Positions 15,101 through 27,703 of a stretch of 64,000 nt of DNA are shown here, piece after piece (position 1 is the stretch's first letter; the number at the start of each line of letters is the position of its first letter). The position numbers and the translations under genes are program-made. This DNA is from Coriaria nepalensis (taxonomy: Eukaryota; Streptophyta; Magnoliopsida; Cucurbitales; Coriariaceae): contig CP114490.1 of NCBI GenBank assembly GCA_027186245.1, positions 1,813,001 through 1,877,000 of the forward strand, given 5' to 3'. Under the pieces are notes generated by a model, which saw nothing but the letters and a program-made list of their open reading frames with translations, was not told the origin of the DNA and ran no database searches.

Positions 15101-18100
15101 ACTTAGATATCCCTCGTCATTTGTAGCCAATGTTCTTTCATTATCTACTATCTTCCCGCCAATTGCGTCATTGCTAGATGCTTCACAGTCAGTATGCTAT
15201 GACAAGGTACTACAAATTTCCTTTTCGTTAGTAGCCAATGCTCCATTGGTTATATTGCCTTATTTATTTTTATATAATCACATTAAAATAAATTTTCTGA
15301 ATTGTAGAAACCTCAAGGAGAAGATCAACATGAAGCTAACAGTTCTCCTGTATGCACTGGCATAAACCAGGAGTCTGAAAACACAGTGTTGTCCACTGAT
15401 ATGGATGCCTCCCATGATATTCCATCAGAAATGGATCAAGCGTGCTTAGCGGTCCCATTTAATTTGACTATCCACTGTGTGGAGAATTTAGAGAATGAGA
15501 TACCAGGCCTAGAATCTTCTGCTTGTAATGATGGATTATCAGAAAGCCATGTTACTTCCTCATTGGCCTCCACTGATTTTGAAGATGCCAGTCAAGAGCA
15601 ACTTGCAATTTCCAGCCAAAGATCACCACTGAACATACTTCCATCAGTTTCGACAGATAGGTCTGAAGAGCTTAGCCCAAGAGCAGCCGTTACAGATGTC
15701 AGCAGTTTGGTCTCTTCAACAGAAACTTCTATGGGGTTGTCTTTTCAGTTTGTCCTCCCCAAGATGTCAGCTCCTGTTGTTGACCTTGCTGATGATCAGA
15801 AGGACAATCTGCAGAAATCAGCTTTTATACGCATTGTTGAGGCATATAACCAAATAGAAGTTTCTGGAAGTTCTCAAGTCCTCTTTTCTCTACTTGCATA
15901 TCTAGGAGTGGAGGTAGATCTTCTACTTTATGCTATGTTTATGATAATTTTACTGCATCCAATGAACTATGCTTAAATTTGAGATTTGACTAGTTTAGTA
16001 AAGGGGCAATGCTATGTGATGCAACTTTCATTGGATTTATATTCAACAATCACTACTGAATGCTTGAACTTCCTTCCTTATCTTTTGTGCAGTATCCCCT
16101 GGAGCTAGACCCGTGGAAACTTCTACAGAAGCATATTTTGGCAGACTATATAAATCATGAAGTGAGTGCATGTTCAAACTTTTCTTTTTATCCTTTTATT
16201 TCTATGGTTTTAATATGGCTCAAGTTTTCGATGTTTGGAAATTTTTCTACCATTTAATGATTGAACGAAGCTGTTCTGGATCCTTAATGTAAGCTTGGCT
16301 GTTTGTATATATATATATATATATATATAAATATTCTGATATAAGGCTTATAAGGGAGAAATATCAAGTGTAAATGGTCAAAAAATAAGTACTCAAGGCA
16401 AAAAATATGTTGCACCCTAATTTTTCTTAAGCTAGATAATACCAAATTTTTTGCCGTTCTATAGCATGTTTCAAAATCTCTGGTTCTCTGTTTGCAGTAT
16501 TTTTGGTTTGACTTATATGAAGCTACTTTATAAGGGAACTCCATAGAGTTGAGATGGTATCTTTAGGTGCTGTTATATAGCTAATCTTCTTGTTAGGCAA
16601 TGAACTGAATAATTAGAAGCACTTTGTGGTGATATTTCTCCACATAGAAAATGAGAAATTACGACTGCTTTTATACTCATTGTGTTCGTCCAACATCATT
16701 GGAGCTGACTTAACTACTGGATGTCTTCAGGGACATGAGTTGACGTTGCGTGTCCTCTACAGGTTATTCGGCGAGGCAGAAGAAGAATCTGACTTTTTTT
16801 CCTCCACAACTGCTGCTTCAGTATATGAGACTTTTCTTTTGACTGTGGTATGTTTTTTGTTCTTCTAATTACTTCACCTGCCCTTTTTTGAGATATCTGA
16901 TGCAACTTACATTCCATGCAGGCAGAAACGCTTAGGGATTCTTTTCCTCCTTCGGACAAATCATTAAGTAGATTACTTGGTGAAGTTCCATTTTTACCAA
17001 AGTCGGTTGTGAATTTGTTAGAGGGCATGTGCTGTCCAGGAAACAACGAGAACGCAGAGAAGGAGATTTTAAGTGGTGATCGTGTCACACAAGGTCTTAG
17101 TGCCGTATGGAGCTTGATTTTGTTAAGGCCTCCTCTCCGAAGTGTCTGTTTGAAAATTGCATTACAGGTTTTTCTCAACCTCGAATCCCATCTTGAGAAA
17201 GTTCTGTAGAACCTCCTAATTTACCTTAAACATCTGTCATTAGAATAACACATGTTATCTCATTTTTAGGCAGTAAACTTAGAATGACTCTTTACGAATG
17301 AAAGAGAAAATCAAAGTACCCCATTCAAAATGTATAAACAGGAAAAGAAGGAAAAAAAAAAATTCTCTTTGGAGCTTGATGCAGATGTTGGGATTGTTAA
17401 TCTATACATTGGTGAATTTCTAACTTTATGGTTGACCTAATACCCTTTTCTATTCCGTTTTCTCTTTTCATGTTTCAAGAGCGCAGTACATCACACAGAG
17501 GAAGTGCGCATGAAGGCTATTCGTCTGGTAATACATGTTACTAGATATTTTGGTTACAAGTTAGTGGCTTGCATCATTCATTATACAGCTTGAATTTCTC
17601 CTCTTTTTTGCAGGTGGCAAACAAACTGTATCCTATATCATCAATTTCTCAACAGATTGAAGAGTTTTCCAAGGAAATGCTGCTTTCTGTCACAGGTGAC
17701 TGTGCAACAGAAAGCACTAATGCTGAAGTAGCAGCTAGGGAGTCAGAGAAGGTTTTTTTTTTTTTCCCCAATTTCTCCTTTCTTATTTAGTTAAAACTGC
17801 ATTAGGTCAGCCTCAATGTAACGGTTATCCTTACTATATTTTCTCTTATTGTTTTAGAAGCAAATTTCATAAGTTCATCGCATATAATTTTTGCAGGAGT
17901 CTCCCCTGGAAAAACCTTCCAGTGATTCTATGTCAGTGAGTGCCATGGATAGAGACTTCTCTGATACTTGTCAAATATCTGAATCCCAGAGGTTAACGTC
18001 TCTGTATTTTGCGCTTTGTACAAAGGTGTTCCTCCGAGTTAAAAAGTTCTTTCTTGTTCAATTTTTCAGTGATCTTTTTTTTTTTTTCCTTTTTTCCTGA

Positions 18101-20806
18101 TCACATCTTCTTTTGAATTGTTATTGACAGAAACACTCTCTTTTTGGCCAAGTATTTATCATTTATAAAAACACATCTAAATTGGTTAAGCAGGTTTGTT
18201 TGGTTGTACTAGAACATTTGTCTTTACATTGTCTTATGTCTGCTATTCTGCCCGCATGGTTTCTATATCAATTGATATTCTGCAGGTTGTCCATCGCCAT
18301 ATCCCAATACTTGTGCGTACAATGGGCTCGTCATCAGATCTTCTTGAAATCATTTCAGATCCTCCAAGTGGAAGTGAGAACCTTCTAATGCAGGTTAAAC
18401 TCTGATGGGTCAATATAAGCCGAGATCATGAAAAGATACGATGAAGTAGTAGTTGTTAAAGATCTTCTACATGGTCATTGTACAGGTTTTGCATACACTG
18501 ACAGATGGGACGATCCCCTCACCTGAATTAATATTCACTATTAGAAAATTGTTTAATTCCAAATTGAAGGTATGTGATTTTCTTATCTTCACAATGAAGT
18601 CATTAGCTAAAAGCTTTTTGCTAATAGATGTTTTTCATTGGTTGGCCATAGGATGTAGAGATTATGATCCCGATTTTACCTTTTCTACCAAAAGATGAGG
18701 TTCTGTCTTCTCTCTCTCTCTGATTTTAGATTTTACTTGTAACGGTTGTCAGCTTCTGTCAGTGTTATAAATTAAATAGTTGCTTTATTAGGTCTTGATG
18801 GTCTTTCCCCAAATTGTGAATCTTATGGGTGAGAAATTTCAAGCAGCACTTGCTCGCCTACTTCAGGTAACTACTATTGACCCATGGTTGCCACAGCATT
18901 GGAATACCAGTTGTCGCACTTGTAAACTGTTTCACTTGAATTTCTGATTTCTTGTATATTCATAATTCTAACTCAGGGATCATCTCATTCTGGTCCTGTG
19001 CTCAGTCCAACTGAAGTGTTAATTGGCATCCATGGGATTGATCCAGAGAGAGATGGAATTCCTCTCAAGAAGGCTAGTCTCCTTTTCTTCACTTCATATA
19101 TATTTGTATTATGAAGTTTGTTAGTGAGTTACTATCCCTGTCTGCAGGTCACAGATGCATGCAATGCTTGTTTTGAACAGCGTCAGATATTCACCCAACA
19201 AGTCCTTGCAAAGTTTTTGAATCAATTGGTATGTATTCAAGAACTTCTACTCTAAGATCACTATGATAATTTACACTCTGAAATCATATACCATCCAACT
19301 CATCTCCTGCAGGTTGAGCATTCTCCTCTTCCGCTATTGTTCATGCGCACAGTTTTACAAGCAATTGGTGCTTTTCCAGCTTTGGTAAAATAAACTCTCT
19401 TAGAACATGCATGTCTAGTACTATCGTGGAGCTGTATCAATACCTGTTTTCAATTCTTTCTTGGCTGTTCATATTATGATTGTATCTGAAGCATAGTCAT
19501 TAAATAGAGCCTGGTAAATCTATCAGTATGTATGGATGCATAATCCAAGATTTCAAAATTTCAGCAACTCCATGGGAAAGTAACTTGATAAAATATTAAA
19601 CAGTTCTATGTTTCAGATCAAAGAAGTTAGGACCCAGTTTGGCCACAGTTTTAAAACATGTTTTTCCATTTCAAAATATAGTTATGCATTTTAAAACTTG
19701 AAAATAATTACCAAACAGATATAAAAGGTAACAAAAGGTGAAAATAATTGTGTAAGAAGTTGTTCACTAATGTTTACCTATTTTTTATTTTTGAATTCCA
19801 AAAACTGGAATGTATTACCAAATAGGTGTCTCAGAACTATTTTATTTTCAAACTCTTCTGGTTATTGTATTTCTCCTGCATTAAAATCATTGCATGTCTA
19901 ATTTTGCAGGTAGATTTTATAATGGAGATCCTATCTCGTCTGGTTGTCAAGCAGGTAACCCTCTTTTTTCCAATCCTAGAATGTTTATTGCTAGTTAATT
20001 GGTGGTTCCTACTTATCTAGTTAGTTTAATGGCTTTTGCAGATATGGAAATACCCTAAGCTGTGGGTTGGGTTCTTAAAATGTGCACTCTTGACAAAGCC
20101 TCAGTCATTCAAAGTGCTGCTTCAGGTGCATCTGATTTAAAAAAAAAATTTTCTGGCCTAGTAATTCACGCTTCCATGCCCTACAATTCTGAGCTTACCA
20201 TAATTCCAACTTTTATTCTCTAACTACTAGTTTCTGACTAAAATTGATTAGTAGCAGCTAGTTCTATAACCTATTGGAAAAGCCCATTACAACATCAAAC
20301 TGTATGTTTAGGCTTAACACGACTAAAATGTAGAGTTGTCAGTGTTCCTTCCTATAGGGACTCTGGGTTCTCCTTAAGAATATACCTGTGTGTGTGTTTT
20401 TTTCCTCCTTTGCCTCGAGGAAATACATGTGCTCATGCTGTATAGAAAATTTTCAGCTACCTCCTGCACAGCTGGAAAATGCTTTGAACAAGACTGGAGC
20501 ACTAAAAGCACCTTTAATTGCTCATGCTAGCCAACCCAATGTTCGGTCTTCACTCCCAAGGTTTTGACACTATTATAAAAACATTCTAATGGATAAAACC
20601 TTTGTTTCCAGTTGACGTTAATCAAACCTTTGTTTGGAACTACTTGTTTCAGGTCTACATTGACTATTTTGGGGATTGATATGGTTGCACCTCAGACTTC
20701 AAGTCCAGCTCAAGCTAGTCAGACACCGACTTGTACAACCAACTCGGATAAGGAGGATGTCACAGATAAAGCTAAAGAATCGTCTACTTGTAGCCAACTT
20801 ACTTAG
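12137..20806 (+). CDS. ESP4: Symplekin homolog ESP4 (mRNA 3'-end processing scaffold)
   Basis: HEAT-repeat scaffold of the cleavage and polyadenylation machinery, which joins CPSF and CstF in the nucleus (Arabidopsis At5g01400). Twenty-seven exons give about 1,319 residues, all in phase: 12137-12345, 12739-12898, 12996-13088, 13166-13268, 13378-13546, 13978-14152, 14401-14529, 14652-15206, 15308-15913, 16093-16161, 16731-16847, 16922-17167, 17480-17527, 17614-17751, 17897-18025, 18131-18193, 18286-18393, 18486-18569, 18652-18699, 18792-18866, 18977-19072, 19148-19228, 19313-19384, 19910-19954, 20042-20125, 20457-20560, 20653-20806. The N-terminal symplekin HEAT domain includes [13 protein letters not shown]. 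The middle (exons 8-9) is low-complexity and Ser-rich. The C-terminal symplekin domain is marked by [16 protein letters not shown] and [10 protein letters not shown]. The intron after exon 21 starts with GC. ATG 12137 opens [14 protein letters not shown], like the Arabidopsis start. Confidence 0.93.
19073..19147 (+). other. Non-canonical GC-AG intron in ESP4
   Basis: Exon 21 ends CTC AAG AAG and is followed by gctagt rather than GT; the acceptor is the ctgcag before 19148. Joining here keeps the frame and restores the conserved PLK-x-VTDACN junction. The next in-frame GT (about 19105) would insert about eleven residues not seen in the family. GC-AG is the commonest non-canonical intron class in plants. 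Confidence 0.7.
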
Positions 20807-21546
20807 GCACAACAATTTTTGACGAGTCTTAGCTTTAAATCTGGCATTGCTGAGAGATTACCCTCCACTAAGCAATTGCAACAGTTTCCTCGCTGCCAGT
20901 AGCCAGTAGGACTTGGACGTCCATACTATATACGACCAGGGGTGGTTAGTGATCGAAATGAGGAGAATTGGAGTTAAAACCAATGTTGTATATTGGAATG
21001 TATTCACAGAGATTACATAATATGATACGCGCAATAAATAGTATTAAAATACCTTCTTTTTCCTTTCTTTTATGCATTTTCAACAACACTGAAAGAAACT
21101 TCTATTGTGGTGGTAAACAGCTAAACTCGAGTACAAACTCTGACCTAGTTTCACCTCGAACATCGTTAGACTAATCTAACTCTTAGGCACTCGTTTATAC
21201 TTTATTCTTCCTTCCTTCCTTCATTACAAATTATGAATTTTGAAGGCTATCTTAAAAATAAAAGGGAAAAACCAAATAAAAATTATAATAATGATAATGA
21301 TAACAACGATTTACAAAGCATCAGCAGTTCAGTTGACACCCTCGGTTGTCAATTTACAAAAGAATTTGAGAAAAACCGTACAATCAAGGATATTCTAGGT
21401 TAATTACAAGAATATTTGAGCTGACCGGTGCTCATAATGACGATGAGATGATAATACAGGAATCAACGAGGTCAGTCTAGTCTCTAATAGACAGATACTG
21501 ATTTACCACAAACTGTGTCCTCAGTCTTCTCTCTGATACTGACTTA
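20807..21546. other. Convergent 3' flanks of ESP4 and HAD phosphatase
   Basis: No gene supported. The region between two convergent stop codons should hold both 3' UTRs. It contains short TTCC/TTCT pyrimidine repeats near 21210 and AT-rich filler. Confidence 0.5.
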
Positions 21547-23262
21547 CTACACTGTCGATGGAGAAACAGGAATGCCATGCATCTGAAACCATTCCGGCAT
21601 GTGGAATCTCTTGTAGAGGACAGGTCTCACATCTTTTTCGATCGAAAGATGTTTGAGAAGGGGAAGTATGACCTCCAAAAGCTAGAAAAAGCAGAAGAGA
21701 GAGAGATGAGAAAGCATTACCCCATGATAGATAGATCATTAAGAAGAGATTACTGCTAAGCACCTGATCATCTTGTGGCTTTGTGGCTGAGAATGAAATG
21801 CAAGGTACTCCATTTAACGGTTGCAGCAAGAAACTAAAAGGGTTGTTATCAACTATAACAGTTCTGGCTGGATCTGTTGACAAACAAGATAGATCCTTTA
21901 CATGCTCACGATGTTCCCTGCAATTTTTCATTGGTCACTTTAATTCCCCAAAGTCCAAATTATTTTTGAGAGACAGATATAATGGAAGTAGTAATACTTA
22001 CGTGCTAACTGTTGAAGGCCGATAAAGACGGAGGATAAATCTGTTCTCTTTATCTATTCGATCAACAAGAGGGCTCGCATAACCTGTATTGGAGTCAAGT
22101 GACAGTGTATGAAGAATAAACAGAAAAAGGAGAGTAGTCCAAATAGGGATAGAATTGACTAACCAATATCAAACCTTCAAGACCAGCAGTGAATAGAATA
22201 AGATCTGCAAATTCACCAATCTGGTTCAGGAACTCTTGCAAGCCAGGACGTTCATATGCTGTCACAAAAGTAATCTTTGGTTTTCCTTCACATTCCTAAG
22301 ATCCAGAGAGACAGGATACTTCAAAAGGTAGTAGTATAACCAAATCATCGAAAAGATCAGAGGCACGGTCAGACAAGAGTGAGATTGGAGGGGGGAGAGA
22401 GACCTTGTCAGAGGAGACACATTCCAACTCGAACCACTTCAACCCAGCTTCTGCTGCCTGAGTATGAGCTGTGGATGGTAGACTATTTGACTCGTATGCA
22501 CATACTAGAGTCTCGTCCAAGTCGAGAACCACCTAGAATCCCGGTCATACAGTAAGCCGTCATGTGGAAATCTTTACCGGATTATGCATGTATTTAAATA
22601 AACCCGAGATAGAAAAATTCAAAAAAATCCAGTTATTGACTTAAGCTACCTTTTAGATCAGTAGGAAGCTATAAATTATGCATCTTGAGTCATAAAAGCC
22701 CATGCACACTATCCAACTTTGTCCCCAGGCTGATCGAATTTCAGAACCACTTCAATCGCATCCTAAGTAAGAAGTAATTACTAACTCAAAAACTCTACAT
22801 GTCCAACCAAATTAAAGTCTGTTCCCAATTCGAGAGAACTCTTTTACTGCATTCCTAAGACCTAACCAAAGAAGCTAGCCCCTAATCATATGCTAATCAT
22901 ATGGACTTTGCCGTCAGAATGAATTTCAGGAGGTGGATTGGGGAAAAAAAAACAAAAAAATTCCATATAAACAAACATACTGTAAGCTTTTCTAGACGTT
23001 GATCGGCGGCCGCGGAAGGCGCTGAAGACTGATGCAGAGGGAGCTCAGTCACCGGCAAGGGCTTGAAAGAGAGAGAAGTAGAAGCGAAAAGAGGGTGTCC
23101 AACGCCGACATAGGACAGAACTTGAGCCAAAGAAGGAACGCCTCTCACGATCGGAGCGATTACTTGGAAGAAGAAACCAAACCAATCAGCCAGAGCCCTC
23201 CACACTTGCAGATATCTCGTCATCTCGCAAGCTTCATCTTGTCCCATCTGTACCATCGCCAT
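21547..23262 (-). CDS. SCP/FCP-like HAD phosphatase (CTD-phosphatase-like), membrane-anchored
   Basis: HAD-superfamily phosphatase of the NIF/CTDSP type, similar to Arabidopsis At3g55960; the substrate is not established. Six exons give 300 residues: 23262-22981, 22532-22404, 22295-22175, 22083-22002, 21917-21764, 21681-21547, all GT-AG and in phase. The catalytic DLDET (in VVLDLDETLV, about residues 95-104) carries the nucleophile and acid/base aspartates. ILFTAGLEGYA follows as motif II, and VIVDNNPFSFLLQP holds the late acidic motif and the region typical of SCP phosphatases. The N-terminal 94 residues are plant-specific, with a hydrophobic segment near WFGFFFQVI that may anchor the protein. 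The C terminus ends in VRPVLYKRFHMPEWFQMHGIP (split here only for naming), a conserved family tail. It diverges from the DnaJ gene. Confidence 0.87.
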
Positions 23263-23925
23263 TTACGACCCCACCAATCTCAGACCACTCAGATTCGAAA
23301 ATACACAAACCCAAAATGTGTAATCAATGCAATTTAGAAAAAAAAAGCATATTGATCTTGATTTCTTTCAATTATCTATTTTATTTTTTATTATATATAA
23401 AATAAAAATTCATTTTCTGTGAGCAGTGGAAGCATATTGATCTTGATTTCTTTGTTTTTTTTTTTTTGGTTCAATTAAAAATTCAATAAATTTCTAATTA
23501 TATTTATATTTATTTATTTATTGAAAAAGGAGTAAAAGGATCTACTGCTCCTGCGTTAGCGTGGATTCGCTGCAATTGATGACGTGGTACGATGTCTTTC
23601 CAAACTCCAAAGGCATTATTTTCAACTTTGCGTTGGGCTGCAAGTTTCACACCATTGGGCCAGATAAACTCTTTCAGGCCCATATCGAGGTGATTTCTGA
23701 CGGGCCTTGAGCCCATCAAGAAGAAAGTGATTTTCCTTCAGTGGGCGGGACGTCTGTAAACACCCGGAATGGGCCTGTCTAATAGCCCATTGGATACAGT
23801 GGCGAGCGTTACGCAATATGCACGCTCGTTGATGACAGCTCTTTCTTGTAAAACTCCGATCACCTTAGGAAGAGAAAATCGGAGAGAGGAGGGAGTGCTG
23901 GGTAGAGAGAAGGGGGGAAAGAGGG
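23263..23925. promoter_or_regulatory. Divergent promoter of HAD phosphatase and DnaJ, rich in site II motifs
   Basis: The 663 bases between opposite start codons hold seven TGGGCY-like motifs within about 155 bases: 23634, 23656, 23678, 23711, 23742, 23770 and 23784. All lie on the DnaJ side. Poly-A/T and AT-rich sequence fills the part nearer the phosphatase. Site II clusters are typical TCP-bound elements of broadly expressed genes. Confidence 0.6.
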
Positions 23926-26219
23926 ATGGGGGTAGATTACTATAAGGTTCTTCAGGTAGATAGAAGTGCTAAGGAAGATGATTTGAAGAAAGCTTATCGA
24001 AAGCTCGCTATGAAGTGGCATCCGGACAAAAACCCTACGAACAAGAAGGAGGCAGAAGCAAAATTCAAGCAAATCTCCGAGGCTTACGATGTAATTTTCT
24101 CGAATTCCATTAAATTTCATTCGTGATTTTCAGAAATTGGATTGCTTCTCATTTCATCTTTTAAGTCCTGGACTTGGAGCATATAGGGAATGGAGTGACA
24201 CCATTTCCATGATTTTGGCTGATTTAGTCTTTTTCCTCTTTATACTTCGTAGGTTTTGAGTGATCCTCAGAAGCGAGCAGTGTACGATCAGTACGGAGAG
24301 GAGGGTTTGAAGGGGCAGGTGCCACCCCCAGGTGCCGGTGGCTTTTCAACCGGGAATGATGGCGGGACAACAACGTTCCGGTTCAATCCGAGAAGCGCAG
24401 ATGATATTTTCTCGGAGTTTTTCGGATTTTCCAGTCCGTTTGGAGGGATGGGTGAAATGGGTGGGTCACGTGCTGGTCCCTCTGGGTTTCCGAGAGGTAT
24501 TTTTAGTGATGACATGTTTGCTTCATTCAGTCGTGGAGCTGGAGAAAGCTCTGCTAATATTCCGAGGAAAGGTGCGGCAATTGAGCGGAATTTGCCTTGT
24601 AGTTTGGAGGACCTGTATAAAGGCACCACAAAGAAGATGAAGATTTCAAGGGATGTTACTGATTCCAGCGGGTTAGTTTACCTTTTCTCCGGTGTTAGGA
24701 GGTTACTTCAAATTTTCTTTTATCATTGCTTTTCTGGCACTGAGAGTTGGCACTTGGCAGTATTCAGATGCATGAAATCGGTAAATTGATTGCTAGGTTT
24801 GGTATTTCTGATGGATTTTGACAGACTCGAGGAATCTATAGTAGGTTGACTTAGATTAGCTGATTAAATCCTGAATCCACTTCTAGTTTCCAATCGGATT
24901 GGAATTTCATAATAATGGTAGAAATTGAATCGCTTTTGTTTTGATATTCTACTGGCATTAATTGGTCAGATGCATTAAAATGTGTCTGCTTCTATTAAAG
25001 AGTGGAAAATGTATGTTAATGAATATGCGTCTTAAAAGTTCTATAAATCAGTTCACTCTACTGACATTCTGAGATCAAGCTTGATGTCCCTGAGTTAAAC
25101 CTTTGTTGCTCAGCTATGTAAGTGACGATACATTGTTAGGTGTACCGGGTGCTTCCTGTATTCTCTTTTTCCCTGCTTATCGGGGTATATTGTTATGCCC
25201 CCTCTGTGTGTGTTTTTTTTTTTGGCAATAGAACTGCTTAAAAGAGGCTTGTAGATGGCTTGGGAGTTGTTGCCTCTGTCTGTATATTTGCATTGTGGGA
25301 GAAAAAAAAAACCCCCGAATCATATGAAATTGGGTTTGAGCTGCTAGGAAGGTACCTTTGGTAAGATGCTACTACTTGGATTCCTGTAGTAGAATAGACG
25401 AGAGTGTTTCTTTAGCAGGTCATATGACTGCACAAGCCACTCAACTCTTTTGTTGCAAGGTTACCAAATATGGTACTCTAGGAGTTTGGTTTATCACAAC
25501 AAGGATTTCATATATTTACTCTTGTCAGCATTGTAACCCTCAATCTTTAAAGATAGATGCAGCATAGTTAACATGTTTGCTACGCCTGGGCTTTTTTCCC
25601 CTTAAAACTTCATTCTTGTGCTGACCATATTAGTCAATTATATTTAATCTTTGTATTAGTGCCATTCTTATTTCTTTTTTGTCTCCTTTGTATGTTATTT
25701 CTTTTGAGAATAGTATTCTGGAGTACTTCTGGCAAATATTTGGCTTACTAAATTTTCTCTTATTGGGATGAATTGTTCAGGCGACCAACTACAGTGGAAG
25801 AAATATTAACAATTGAGATCAAACCTGGGTGGAAGAAAGGAACAAAGATTACTTTTCCAGAGAAGGGAAATGAACAACGAGGAGTGATACCATCAGATCT
25901 TGTATTCATCATTGATGAAAAGCCTCATAATGTCTTTAAAAGGGATGGAAACGATCTTGTCCTCACCCAAAAGATCTCTCTTGTAGAAGCTCTGACAGGT
26001 TACACTGTGCAGCTGTCAACTCTTGATGGGCGGTCTTTGAACATCCCGATCAGTTCCGTTATCAGTCCCACCTATGAAGAAGTTGTTAAAGGAGAGGGGA
26101 TGCCAATTCCCAAGGAACCTTCAAAGAAGGGTAATATAAGGATCAAGTTTAACATCAAATTCCCTACCAAGCTTACTTCAGATCAAAAAATTGGAATCAA
26201 GAGGTTACTAACTTCTTAG
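23926..26219 (+). CDS. Class B (DNAJB/SIS1-type) DnaJ co-chaperone
   Basis: Hsp40 co-chaperone that delivers unfolded clients to Hsp70 and stimulates its ATPase, probably in the cytosol or nucleus. Three exons give 340 residues: 23926-24090, 24253-24671, 25781-26219. The J domain occupies residues 1 to about 70 with the HPD tripeptide at 32-34. A Gly/Phe-rich segment follows (about 75-150), then C-terminal substrate-binding domains I and II (about 160-335), including [19 protein letters not shown]. There is no CXXCXGXG zinc-finger region, so it is class B (type II). The last exon matches Arabidopsis At5g01390 closely, which fits the gene order. The 1.1-kb second intron contains several unrelated small ORFs. 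No signal peptide or C-terminal prenylation motif is seen. Confidence 0.93.
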
Positions 26220-26576
26220 GTCCCCGATCCGAGCCCCTCCCGGCTACTAAGTTTGTGTAAGCTTGTATTGTTTAATTTTCTGTTATTATTATTGTGGAAG
26301 GAAATTCATGCCTTGCTGTTTATCAAAACTCTTTAGGAGTTAAATATTTTAGATTCAATATTTCATTCTTTTGCTTTCCCCCCCTTTTCCTTCCAAGCCG
26401 TTTCAGAATGTTATATTTTTAGCCTAGTTTGTTGTGGCAATCTTGTTGAAAATTAGTGTCTTTGGTTGTTGCTCACTTTCTCTTGTATCTTCTAATTAAC
26501 CTGTTTTTTACTCGGTCTCTACTATTTGTCAACTGGCAAGCAAGTTTTTAGAACACTGTTAACATGTTATCAGCAT

Positions 26577-26767
26577 GTGACTTTGCCCAAGCGGTTGGGC
26601 AGAGATGACTTTCTGAGTTTGGTCCGGGTTTAAGCTCTTTGGTCAACGTTTAAGATTATATTTTAGATTTATCCGATGATGTTGTGGGTTCAACCGCTCT
26701 TCTTGGGTTTCAAACTCATAGACGAAAGCGAGTGGAGGAGAGCTACCTGAATTTCTTAAAAAAAAAA
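26577..26767 (+). mobile_element. SINE-like retroposon, copy 1, flanked by 11-base target-site duplication
   Basis: A body of about 191 bases ends in an A run and is flanked by identical GTTATCAGCAT at 26566-26576 and 26768-26778, the mark of target-primed insertion. Near the 5' end GCCCAAGCGGTTGGGC resembles a tRNA-type A box, and GGGTTCAACCGC (about 26686-26697) resembles the B box. No coding sequence. The boxes are unusually far apart (about 100 bases), so the tRNA origin is inferred; the insertion structure is directly visible. Confidence 0.65.
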
Positions 26768-26921
26768 GTTATCAGCATATAAAAGAAGATCTGTTTGAAT
26801 GAGAAGTTGTATGTTGTAGTGACATAAGCTTTCTCCAAGACCACGAAAACTTGGTGTGGTGAGTTGGGATGCTATTATCAATCTGAAAATCAATATAACA
26901 CTGTTAACATGTTATCAGCAC

Positions 26922-27114
26922 GTGACTTTGCTTAAGCGGTTGGGCAGAGATGACTTTTTGAGTTTAGTCCAAGTTTAAGCTCTTTGATCAACGTTTAAGA
27001 TTATATTTTAAATTTATCTGATAATGTTGTGAGTTCAACCGCTCTTCCTGAGTTTCTAATTCATCGGTGAAAGCGCGTGAAGGGGAGTTACCTGAATTTC
27101 TTAATAAAAAAAAA
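26922..27114 (+). mobile_element. SINE-like retroposon, copy 2 (duplicated)
   Basis: Diverged second copy, with the same duplicated ends: GTTATCAGCAC at 26911-26921 and GTTATCAGCAT at 27115-27125. Copied together with its flanks by the 345-base tandem duplication. Confidence 0.62.
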
Positions 27115-27703
27115 GTTATCAGCATATAAAAAAAGATCTGTCTGAATGAAAAGTCATATGTTATACTGACAAAAGCTTTCTCCAAGACCACGAAAACTTG
27201 GTGTTGGACCAGAGTTGGAATGCTATTATCAATCTGAAAATCAATGGAAGATCAGATTCGATCAACGCCCCTCGAAAAAAAATGGATCTTTAAATAAATT
27301 ATAATCATGTCTAATTTTCATTATTCCGTACAGGGAAAAAAAATATATATATATATAAAAGGTTACCTTTTATCCACGCTGGATCGAGAAGCCCAATCCT
27401 GATGGTCCAAAGAAGAGACGGTGATTCGGTGGGGGGCGCAAGGAGCAAAAATTGGAGTGAAAATAGTAATATTATTAGTTTAGGGGACCTTTCTGAAATA
27501 AATTACTTTTTATGCTCCCACTTTCTCTCTCGCTATGTTTCGTTGCTGACGTTTACATGGATCTCTGCTCCTCCCTCTTTCTTCGATCCAAACCTCGTGG
27601 TCAAGCCATACCATCTCTTCGTTTCCTCTTTATCCAGTAGATTCTTCAAAATTGTTGCCTGCAAATCCGAATCTTACATCTTCCTTAAGATCTCTATTTG
27701 GCC

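Larger units (their letters stand above)
26552..27245. repeat. Tandem duplication, two units of about 345 bases, each with a SINE
   Basis: Two head-to-tail units (26552-26896 and 26897-27245) align along their whole length with scattered substitutions and small indels. Both start AACACTGTTAACATGTTATC and end AATCTGAAAATCAAT. Each contains one SINE-like insertion plus flanking non-repeat DNA, so a segment was duplicated after insertion. Confidence 0.85.

Noticed and set aside
19105..19112. Alternative GT donor for ESP4 exon 21
   Set aside because: In frame but would insert about eleven non-conserved residues; the GC donor restores the family junction.
26577..26767. Functional tRNA gene suggested by A-box/B-box-like motifs
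   Set aside because: The boxes are about 100 bases apart, no cloverleaf can be drawn, and the unit has a poly-A tail and TSDs, so a SINE fits better.
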